Below, piece by piece: positions 57,610-64,000 of a stretch of DNA of 64,000 nucleotides. Origin of the DNA: Mangrovitalea sediminis (GTDB lineage Bacteria; Pseudomonadota; Gammaproteobacteria; Pseudomonadales; Oleiphilaceae); NCBI RefSeq assembly GCF_002514725.1, contig NZ_NTLB01000001.1, positions 930,001 to 994,000 of the forward strand, given 5' to 3'. Positions within the stretch are counted from its first letter, which is position 1. Every line of letters starts with the position of its first letter. Position numbers and translations under genes: made by a program. The notes under the pieces were generated by a model. The model was not told where the DNA came from. It ran no database searches and saw nothing but the letters and a program-made list of their open reading frames with translations.

Positions 57610-58008
57610 GATCCATTCCCCCACGCTTACGCATTACCGTGCACCGGCCTCTTGGAAGGCATGGCACGGCCCCAGAAAATCACGTTAGCGCGAGCGGGAA
57701 GGAGCACTCTTGACCGGCATCAAGGGAACCGCATTGGTGCCTGATGGGAAGACGAAAGGGAATAAAATGACCAGCCGCCGGAGGCCCCAACGCCCGACGG
57801 CCAGCCTAGACTGGCATGGCTGCACCGAGGTCTATACCTGAGGAACAGCCCGGTGGTGGCAGAGAGTTCAAGGACATCGATATCAAGGCCTTTACCCCAA
57901 GAAGCACTGCTCACCGCCTAACCATGACGACATAAATCCGGATCGATACCGCGATAGCTCTTGTTAGTCAGGGGCGTTCCTGAACGCCCCTGGAAGACAG
58001 ACATCTCA
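57610..58008. other. Intergenic stretch without a recognised gene
   Basis: Apart from the hairpin at 57969-57992 (24 bases, arms CAGGGGCGTTC and GAACGCCCCTG) I find no gene with a start, ribosome-binding site and similarity. The hairpin may be the 3' end of the porin transcript. Confidence 0.5.
57969..57992 (-). terminator. 11-bp perfect hairpin after the porin gene
   Basis: CAGGGGCGTTC and GAACGCCCCTG pair exactly around CT (a two-base gap, so the true loop is larger). Located 17 bases past the porin stop on the minus strand. No T-run. Confidence 0.5.
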
Positions 58009-59088
58009 TCAGAAGTTATAGGTCGCACCCAGGGCAACGCCCGTGGTGCTCTTGTCACCGCCGCTGGACAGGGTGCCAGTGAGCCCGCTTGCGTTAGCCT
58101 TCTTGCTGGCGTTTTGCAGTTCAACCGAGAAATACAGATTATCGGCAGGCACGTAAGACGCCATCAACGTGACAATGTTCCCTTCCTTCTTGCCATTGAC
58201 GCCATCGTCACTTTGGCTGGTGCTGGAGACGTTCGCCACCAGGCTAACCATCTCGGTGACGGCGTAGGAGCCGGTCACCATAACGGTATTGATGCTCTTC
58301 GTGTTCTGTGCGCCGGTATCAGCCGGTTTAAACATGGTGTCGGCCAACACAAGGCCCATTTTGCCCATGGTGTAGCCCACGCTCACACCCGCCTTATGCT
58401 TGAGTACTTCACCCGAGTAGGTGTTCGTAGCCTCAGCAAACTGGTTCTGATCGGAAGCCGCCGTAAACTTACCGTTGTCCGAGTAATCGGCATAGCTCGT
58501 GTAACCGGCCCCCAGCGTCAAGCCGTCCACAGCGTAGTTAACTGCGGCAACATAGTTGTTGTGCGTCTTGCCGGTCGTGCTGTCCTTGCCGATATCAAAA
58601 GCCTGTACACCGACCTTCAGACCGCCCAGACTGGGCGAAACGTATTTGATCGCCTTATCCACGTACTGCGCGGACATACCCGGCGCAAAGAACCAGTTGG
58701 TCTGGTAGATGCTGCCATCGACCAGATCATTATACAAACCGTGATCGCGACCTGCGGAAACCGTACCGTAGGGACTGTCGACACCGATCATGCCCAGGTG
58801 AGTGGACGGCTTGCTACCACCCGCGGTCATATCAAAGGCGGCATTAAAGTCGTAGAAGAATTTTGCATCGCCAAGCACCGCGGCGTCCCCTTTAACACCG
58901 AGCAGCGACAGGTTGTCACTTAACGAGGCGCTGGCATTACCGCTGGACGTTGATTTCGTGGTGTAGGTCGCCGCCAGCGCCAAGTCGCCATATAGCGTCG
59001 GCTTGAGATCAGCTGCACTGACTGAGTAACTCATGGCACAAAGGCTGGAAGCCACAGCCAGAGAAAGCAGGTTCTTTTGCATGCGCAT
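58009..59088 (-). CDS. Gram-negative outer-membrane porin
   Basis: A 359-residue porin. Signal peptide of about 23 residues ending near VSA-ADLKP, then alternating polar/hydrophobic beta-strands with aromatic belts, and a C-terminal Phe (YNF), which is required for assembly by BamA. Repeated motifs YGDLALAATY and VSVGYTM are typical of general diffusion porins of the Gram-negative porin family (Porin_4). ATG 59088 follows GGAG. It has a 450-base upstream region facing the FAD-oxidoreductase gene. Confidence 0.92.
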   Translation of the reverse strand: MRMQKNLLSLAVASSLCAMSYSVSAADLKPTLYGDLALAATYTTKSTSSGNASASLSDNLSLLGVKGDAAVLGDAKFFYDFNAAFDMTAGGSKPSTHLGMIGVDSPYGTVSAGRDHGLYNDLVDGSIYQTNWFFAPGMSAQYVDKAIKYVSPSLGGLKVGVQAFDIGKDSTTGKTHNNYVAAVNYAVDGLTLGAGYTSYADYSDNGKFTAASDQNQFAEATNTYSGEVLKHKAGVSVGYTMGKMGLVLADTMFKPADTGAQNTKSINTVMVTGSYAVTEMVSLVANVSSTSQSDDGVNGKKEGNIVTLMASYVPADNLYFSVELQNASKKANASGLTGTLSSGGDKSTTGVALGATYNF

Positions 59089-59541
59089 GTATCGTCTCCG
59101 GGTCATCTATTGGTTTCTAGTTATGGGGCATTCCGCCCTTCAACTTCGGCAAAAGCAACTATCAAGCCAATGCCGCCAAATTTACCTAATACATTGTTTT
59201 TAAAATGCAAAAATGGACAATCCATACTGAATACCCACGCTACAAAACACATCAGACGACGCCCCGCTTTTGTGCAATGCGAGCGTGCCGGTTCCCGTTT
59301 TAGTGCGGCGCGCGCCAGACGGAGAGAAACCGACGAGACACATAGGGCAGTGTGTGACTGAGGAATTTTTTGGCCAAAGGACTGTCACCAGACAGAGCAG
59401 CATGCCCACATTGACGCGGCGCCGGATTCGGCAGACTGCGATACCGTTTCCATTTTGTTCTGGTCACAGCAAGTAGACTGAGAACAGATATCCCAAATAA
59501 CCCCTAATAACCGATATCAAAGAGCTACTCGGGACCCCATC
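59089..59541. other. Divergent intergenic region, porin/FAD-oxidoreductase
   Basis: A 450-base gap, mostly without coding evidence. Part is AT-rich (near 59185-59215) and should carry the porin promoter. Near the plus-strand start lie two GATATC elements 26 bases apart and a short AATAACC direct repeat. No small gene could be supported. Confidence 0.5.
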
Positions 59542-60741
59542 ATGAAAGTCACAACACCCTACGACGTTGCCATTGTCGGTGCGGGTATTGCCGGATCGAC
59601 GACAGCCCTGCTCTACGCACAGAAAGGGCTGCGGGTGGCACTCATTGAAAAGCAGCGGGAGAGGGGGGCGTACAAGCGCCTTTGCACACACTTTCTTCAA
59701 CCCTCGGCGGTACCGGTGCTGAAAAAACTCGGTCTATACCGCGAGGTGCTGGAGACGGGGGGAGTGCATTCCACCATGCGGCTGCGTACCCGTTGGGGGG
59801 CCTTCAACGTCCCTCACCCCGGCACTGCGCGCGGCATCAACATCCGCCGGGCGCTGCTGGACCCATTACTGCGCGAGCGCGCGGCAAGGCACCCGATGAT
59901 TGATCTGTATGCGGGCTACAAGGTCACCCAATTGTTGACCGAGAAGCAGGAAGTCATCGGCTTCACCATGCAGGACGACGAGGCCGAACCGCAGGACATC
60001 CACGCAACGCTGACCGTGGCGGCCGACGGCCGTCATTCGAGCATCGCCAAACTGGCTGGCGTGCCCACCGTGACCCAGGCGAACGAACGCTTCAGTTATT
60101 ACGCCTACTACCGCCACCTACCGCGCTATCCGGACAACAACACCCAGGTCTGGCTGGTCGGTGAAGGGCAGGCCTACGTTGCCGCATTTCCCCAAAACAA
60201 CGACCTGACCCTGGTCAGTTGTTATGTTCCGGAGAAACAGTTCCACGAATGGCAGGGGCAGGCCGAAGCCCGGTATCAGCAGTTCGTTGCGGATCTGGAC
60301 AATGGGCCACCCCTAGGCGAGGGCGAACGGGTCGGCGAATTGATGGGTATGCGTAAAGCCCCTTCGGTATATCGGCGCCCCACCCTGCCCGGCCTGGCCC
60401 TGGTGGGCGACGCGGCATTGGCGATCGATCCGCTGGCAGGGATCGGTTGCAGCTGGGCAATGATCTCAGCCACACAGTTGGTCAACAGCACCCATCGGGC
60501 CCTCCATCGTCACCCCACCGAAGCACCCGTTGCAGGCACCGCACTGGCTCGGGCGCTACAGGGATACCGGTTGCGCCACAACCTGTATTTCTGGCCACAG
60601 TTTTGGCTGCTGTCGCGATTTTCGCGCGCCAAGCGCTACCACCCGATTACGCGCGGGGTGCTGCTGGCGGCGGTCAAGTTATTCGGCGGTGCCTTCGATC
60701 GGCAGCGCGGCGCGGCGCTGCCGGAAACACCGCCGTTGTGA
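59542..60741 (+). CDS. FAD-dependent oxidoreductase (monooxygenase/geranylgeranyl reductase-like)
   Basis: A 399-residue flavoprotein. The N-terminal AIVGAGIAGSTTALLYAQKGLRVALIEK is the dinucleotide-binding motif; the second FAD contact GLALVGDAALAIDPLAGIGCSWAM is the FAD-binding GD-motif near 280-300. A tail rich in aromatics and Arg follows. It belongs to the PHBH-like FAD-dependent monooxygenase/geranylgeranyl-reductase superfamily, which covers many substrates, so function is open. The stop overlaps the GTG start of the DUF3047 gene. Confidence 0.88.
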   Translation: MKVTTPYDVAIVGAGIAGSTTALLYAQKGLRVALIEKQRERGAYKRLCTHFLQPSAVPVLKKLGLYREVLETGGVHSTMRLRTRWGAFNVPHPGTARGINIRRALLDPLLRERAARHPMIDLYAGYKVTQLLTEKQEVIGFTMQDDEAEPQDIHATLTVAADGRHSSIAKLAGVPTVTQANERFSYYAYYRHLPRYPDNNTQVWLVGEGQAYVAAFPQNNDLTLVSCYVPEKQFHEWQGQAEARYQQFVADLDNGPPLGEGERVGELMGMRKAPSVYRRPTLPGLALVGDAALAIDPLAGIGCSWAMISATQLVNSTHRALHRHPTEAPVAGTALARALQGYRLRHNLYFWPQFWLLSRFSRAKRYHPITRGVLLAAVKLFGGAFDRQRGAALPETPPL

Positions 60742-61577
60742 GCGAGCCCTCTACCGAGAGGCAGATGCCCCCTCCTGCCGACAGCCGATATCGTCGGCGC
60801 TGGCTAGCCGGCGCACTGTTTCTGTGCGTCGTTGTGTCGGCCTGGGCCGCAGAGAATCGGCCCACTTCCTTTTCGCAGCTCACGACGTTGAACGGCAGCG
60901 GTTGGCAACCGCTGCATTTCCCGCATATCGACCGTCACACGACATACCGCCTCGTGACGGATCATGGCCAACAGGTCGTGGAGGCCCATACGCAGGACAG
61001 CGCTTCCGGCCTGATTTACCCCCTTCGCCTGGAGCCCGGCAGGCACGTCCTGATTCACTGGCGCTGGAAAATCAGCAACACCTTTGCCAGGGGCGATGCC
61101 CGACATCGCGACGGCGACGACTATCCGGCTCGGATCTATGTCACCTTCGCCTATCAACCGCAACGGGCGACCTTCTGGCAAAAGCTCAAACGCAAAACCG
61201 CGACCTTGCTCTACGGTGGCACCCTGCCCGGCTCGGCATTGAACTATATCTGGGCCAACCGACTTCCCAAGGGTGACCTCATCGCCAACGCCTACACGGC
61301 CCAGACGCAGATGATCGCCGTGGAGTCCGGCGACCGGCTCGCCGGCCATTGGGTCAGTGAGACGAGGGACCTGGTGGCGGATTACGAGAAGGCCTTCGGC
61401 TACCCGCCGCCAGCCATCACGGGCATCGCCATCATGAGCGACAGCGACAATACGGGCGGGACGGCGACAGCCTGGTATGGAGATATACGACTGGAAACGA
61501 CAGCAGACGGGGATAGGAAAGGAGACGGCGCCGCAACGTCGTCTCCTGTAGCGATTACCAGGCAACCGAGTCGGTAG
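60738..61577 (+). CDS. DUF3047 exported protein
   Basis: A 279-residue protein. A signal-like hydrophobic stretch (WLAGALFLCVVVSAWA) precedes a beta-rich domain (HVLIHWRWKISN, GDDYPARIYVTFAYQ, SALNYIWANR, and the closing IAIMSDSDNTGGTATAWYGDI), the diagnostic pattern of DUF3047. Function unknown. GTG 60738 overlaps the stop of the FAD-enzyme gene; another possible start is ATG 60765. Its 3' end overlaps lpoB by 23 bases on the other strand. The pair with the flavoprotein is consistent with one operon. Confidence 0.8.
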   Translation: MSEPSTERQMPPPADSRYRRRWLAGALFLCVVVSAWAAENRPTSFSQLTTLNGSGWQPLHFPHIDRHTTYRLVTDHGQQVVEAHTQDSASGLIYPLRLEPGRHVLIHWRWKISNTFARGDARHRDGDDYPARIYVTFAYQPQRATFWQKLKRKTATLLYGGTLPGSALNYIWANRLPKGDLIANAYTAQTQMIAVESGDRLAGHWVSETRDLVADYEKAFGYPPPAITGIAIMSDSDNTGGTATAWYGDIRLETTADGDRKGDGAATSSPVAITRQPSR

Positions 61578-62160
61578 AGCCCCGCTTGATGATGGGCGTC
61601 TCGCCTTCCCAGATCGCCAGACCATTGCGCAGGTTGGTCAGCGTCAGCTGGAAGTAGTACTCCACCTGCTGGGTGCTGCTGTTCTCCCGCATATTGCGTT
61701 GGATAATCTTGCCCGACAGGCTGAGGTCCGGTGTGATCAATTGCCCTTCCCCGATCTTGGTGCTCGACTTGAACTCCGGAGACACCCGTTCCTTGCGCAC
61801 CTGATTGATCATGGCATCCGTCGAGCCGTTCGCAGAGATGGCTGAAGTGGTTACGACCTTGCCGCTCTGCAACAGCGCAATGCGGATTTTCTTGATCAGC
61901 TGATCGGTGTCGATCCGCTGCATGGTGTCGTTGGTCACTCGGGAAATCGCCATGACATAACGGCCGCCGCCCGGCTTGTCGAGTGTGCCGGAACTGAGCA
62001 TCGACTGCACCGCGCTCATCGCCGCATGTTCGAAATCGCGGTAATCCAAGGCCAGCGGTGTTTCGCCCTGGTCGGTAGCCTGATCGACGATGACATTACG
62101 CTGGGCACAACCCGCCAGCATCAGCAGGCCCAGAAAGGTAACGACAGCAAAGCGTTTCAT
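61555..62160 (-). CDS. lpoB: Penicillin-binding protein activator LpoB
   Basis: A 201-residue outer-membrane lipoprotein with lipobox LMLAGC. LpoB of E. coli activates PBP1b through the periplasm. The features SRVTNDTMQRIDTDQLIKKIRIAL, and the closing NLRNGLAIWEGETPIIKRGS match. It follows ycfL with a four-base overlap (ATGA), the same gene order (ycfL-lpoB) as in enterics. Confidence 0.93.
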   Translation of the reverse strand: MKRFAVVTFLGLLMLAGCAQRNVIVDQATDQGETPLALDYRDFEHAAMSAVQSMLSSGTLDKPGGGRYVMAISRVTNDTMQRIDTDQLIKKIRIALLQSGKVVTTSAISANGSTDAMINQVRKERVSPEFKSSTKIGEGQLITPDLSLSGKIIQRNMRENSSTQQVEYYFQLTLTNLRNGLAIWEGETPIIKRGSTDSVAW

Positions 62161-62543
62161 GGTTTGTCTCTCTCATCCAGGTAAAGTCTGAAATCGGTCA
62201 CGGCCGGTGAGGGCGCCACGCCACGGATGGTGAACCAGCGATTGCGATCCGCCGTTACCCGTGTCTTGGCGGCCAGCAGGGAAGGTACGGCCTGGCCGTT
62301 CTTGTCCAGCCAGTCGAACTGGTAGTACATGTAAAGCGGCTGATCGCTGGTGTTCTTGCCGGTGACTTCCACTTGCAGGAGTCCCGACGGGCTGACCGAC
62401 TTGTGTATGCTCTTGATGGTCACGTATCCGTTCAGCGAGGGGTCCAGCTGGATACTGGGCGGCGGAAGCGTGGCACAGGCCCCCAGGGTCAAGGCCGCGG
62501 CAATGATCAGTAGCCAACGGGTGCGACGAAATACCTTCGCCAT
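62157..62543 (-). CDS. ycfL: YcfL-family lipoprotein (DUF1425)
   Basis: A 128-residue lipoprotein with lipobox TLGAC and the domain core VEVTGKNTSDQPLYMYYQFDWLDKNGQ, as in DUF1425/YcfL. The function is unknown; the fixed neighbourhood with lpoB suggests a role in the same cell-wall complex. ATG 62543 follows AAGGAG. Confidence 0.9.
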   Translation of the reverse strand: MAKVFRRTRWLLIIAAALTLGACATLPPPSIQLDPSLNGYVTIKSIHKSVSPSGLLQVEVTGKNTSDQPLYMYYQFDWLDKNGQAVPSLLAAKTRVTADRNRWFTIRGVAPSPAVTDFRLYLDERDKP

Positions 62544-62568
62544 ACAGTCTCTCCTTCGTAACATCGGC

Positions 62569-64000
62569 TCAATGTGACCCTAGCGGAATCACCGTAATCG
62601 CGGGCTTTGCTGCCGCTTCCGGCAACCGGACCCACACCAGGACAAAATGACTGGCAGGCAGTTGCACCGTGGTGGGTGGGCCACCGCTCCAGCTCAGTTG
62701 CAGCCGGTTGGCGCCATTGCGCTCCAGTTTGGCCAGCTCGATGCTCTTTGGCAAGCTGCTCCATATACGTGTATCCGCACCCAAGGTGGTGACCTGATAG
62801 GCGAATCCGAGCAGCCCAGCCAAGGGTCCGGCCTTGCGACTCAGTTGATATTCCAACACCGCCTTCGTAATCGACGATATCACCGCCCGCGTCACCACGC
62901 CGGGCAGGCGCTTGGCAAATTCGGTGCTGACCACGGCGTCCATATTCGATAACACCGTGGTGTCCTGCCAGTCATCCGCGCCCAGGGAAACCCGTAACGC
63001 CTGAGCAGCCTTCCGGCGATAGACCAGCTTGGGATAGGCGAACCCCGCCCAGGCGGTATAGCCGTGCCGGTCACCAATGACTATGGGCAGCCCCACCTGC
63101 ACCTGCCGCTTGACCGGCCCCAGCCCATTTTCGAACAGCACCCAAACCGTATCCGGCAACTGGGAACGGCTCAGGGTGCCGCTGGCCAGTTGCTCGGCCC
63201 AGTCATGATCCTGCCGCACCACCGCATTTTTCGGCACCATTCCCGCCGTCGCCTTGAGCGCATCCGCCGCCTGGTTGAGGTCGCCCGGAGCCGGGCCCAC
63301 CGTCATCAGGAAGAGACCGTCCAGCCAGGTTGCGAAGGGGTTGATGAAATCGGGATAGAGCCGCCAGGCATCCAGGTAGTTGTCCTGGTTGGCCACCAGT
63401 TGCTGGGCACGCAGCACCGCGCCGCCGACGTCCACGTTTTCGGTGCTGTTTTCCTTGTCGTAGAGGGCGGACTGCTCCGCCTGGATTTCCTTGGCAAAGA
63501 AATCCCCCGCACGGCGCTGCCGATCGCGGGCGCGGTTCAGCTCAACCCGGGCATCGTCGTCGTTGCCCAAGGCCAGGAAGTCCAGGGCCTTATAGGTATT
63601 CACCATAATGGCGTCGTAAACGGTGCCCCGATAATCCAGGGCCGCATCGTTGCTCAGTACCGCACCGACCTGATTAAGCCACTGCTGATAGTCCGCTTCC
63701 AGGTCGAACCGCTTGAACCAGGCCTCTGTCGCATCGAACTGGCGGATGCTGCCGGCATAGTCACCGGCATTCTGCAGCGCCGTCGCCTGTTGCAACGACC
63801 ACAGCAGGCTCCCACTCTCGCCCTTGGCGGTATTATTGCCGCCATAGCCTGACGCCAGCTTCGCGGCCTGCTGATAATCGCCACCGACATAAGCACCGTC
63901 GAACGACGCCTGACGGCTTTGCTGTTGGATCGCGCAGCCGCCGAACGACAGACAGATGACGAGCAGCGCAAGACGTCGCCCAAAACGGGAAAAAGGGTTG
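62569..64000 (-). CDS. COG3014-family lipoprotein, N-terminus beyond the window edge
   Basis: A 5'-incomplete gene of at least 477 codons. Reading upstream of the first in-frame start-like codon (a TTG at 63795), the frame stays open to the edge and encodes ALLVICLSFGGCAI, a clear lipobox, so the true start is just outside. The body (residues about 80 onward from the edge) is helical and TPR-like, followed by the LPIVIGDRHGYTAWAGFAYPKL and TRAVISSITKAVLEYQ segments found in the COG3014 family, which clusters with ycfL and lpoB in vibrios and relatives. It ends 25 bases before ycfL. Confidence 0.85.
   Translation of the reverse strand, partial: NPFSRFGRRLALLVICLSFGGCAIQQQSRQASFDGAYVGGDYQQAAKLASGYGGNNTAKGESGSLLWSLQQATALQNAGDYAGSIRQFDATEAWFKRFDLEADYQQWLNQVGAVLSNDAALDYRGTVYDAIMVNTYKALDFLALGNDDDARVELNRARDRQRRAGDFFAKEIQAEQSALYDKENSTENVDVGGAVLRAQQLVANQDNYLDAWRLYPDFINPFATWLDGLFLMTVGPAPGDLNQAADALKATAGMVPKNAVVRQDHDWAEQLASGTLSRSQLPDTVWVLFENGLGPVKRQVQVGLPIVIGDRHGYTAWAGFAYPKLVYRRKAAQALRVSLGADDWQDTTVLSNMDAVVSTEFAKRLPGVVTRAVISSITKAVLEYQLSRKAGPLAGLLGFAYQVTTLGADTRIWSSLPKSIELAKLERNGANRLQLSWSGGPPTTVQLPASHFVLVWVRLPEAAAKPAITVIPLGSH

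Noticed and set aside
62569-63795. Complete 408-codon gene starting with TTG
   Set aside because: The frame continues upstream to the window edge and encodes a lipobox-type signal there, so the TTG is internal and the gene is truncated by the edge.
1-64000. tRNA, rRNA, CRISPR or insertion sequences
   Set aside because: No cloverleaf with a T-arm, no rRNA-like stretch, no regularly spaced direct repeats and no transposase or integrase frame were found by eye; a tRNAscan and repeat search would confirm.

Overview
This 64 kb window is ordinary, densely coded chromosome from a GC-rich Gram-negative bacterium, most likely a gammaproteobacterium related to Pseudomonas, Marinobacter, Alcanivorax or Halomonas. 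Envelope genes (porin, LpoB, YcfL, a BamE-like lipoprotein, MltB- and M23-type murein enzymes), a two-ATP-cone NrdA, RhlE, and the FAN1-type nuclease with its helicase partner point that way. The genus cannot be fixed from sequence alone. I see no rRNA, tRNA, CRISPR array, transposase, integrase or prophage gene. About 58 protein-coding genes are supported. Two are cut by the window edges: an EAL-domain gene at the left and a COG3014 lipoprotein at the right.

Layout. 0-4.2 kb: end of an EAL protein, an RMD1/YagE protein, a membrane metallophosphoesterase, a DUF4382 lipoprotein and a CopD-like membrane protein. 4.3-11.3 kb: a FAN1-type VRR-NUC nuclease overlapping a nuclease-helicase of the XPD/DinG class, then, on the other strand, an M48 membrane protease and a stand-alone AAA ATPase. 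11.4-19.5 kb: an XRE-cupin regulator divergent from a BenE-family transporter, with two copies of a palindromic operator between them; a GFA protein, RhlE, cyanase, a VOC protein, a YafY/WYL regulator, a MerR regulator with a carboxymuconolactone decarboxylase-like gene, and an SdpI/TMEM175 membrane pair. 19.8-27.5 kb: a soluble DUF2156 protein, then a copper block (MerR regulator, three-HMA CopA, cupredoxin, two-component system). 27.6-31 kb: an Asr-like basic periplasmic protein and an RNase II-family exoribonuclease. 30-33.3 kb: an SDR plus metallo-beta-lactamase-fold operon divergent from an AraC regulator. 33.4-39.2 kb: an MltB-type transglycosylase, a luciferase-like oxidoreductase, two alpha/beta hydrolases and a HAD phosphatase. 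39.4-49.8 kb: a diguanylate cyclase, a phospholipase D-like protein, a PAS-GGDEF-EAL protein, a DUF917 protein, an enoyl-CoA hydratase, a chemoreceptor and a GNAT. 49.8-54.3 kb: nrdAB (class Ia ribonucleotide reductase) under a cobalamin riboswitch. 54.3-64 kb: an isochorismatase-like hydrolase, a BamE-like lipoprotein, an M23 endopeptidase, a porin, an FAD-dependent oxidoreductase, a DUF3047 protein and the COG3014-ycfL-lpoB lipoprotein cluster.

Regulation is the richest part of the window. The B12 riboswitch ahead of nrdAB ends in a hairpin that would hide the nrdA ribosome-binding site. A MerR-type promoter with a 19-bp spacer and a perfect operator lies inside the 3' end of the regulator gene and drives the next gene. 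Twin operators sit between the XRE regulator and the transporter. The AraC/MBL divergent region is crowded with repeats. Many genes end in perfect 9-13 bp hairpins that lack a U-tract. Several enzymes lack expected catalytic residues (the EAL domain of the large GGDEF-EAL protein, the metal motif of the MBL protein, one HKD motif of the PLD protein, the cysteine of the isochorismatase-like protein). I found no clear new defence or biosynthetic system; the nearest candidate is the nuclease plus nuclease-helicase pair.
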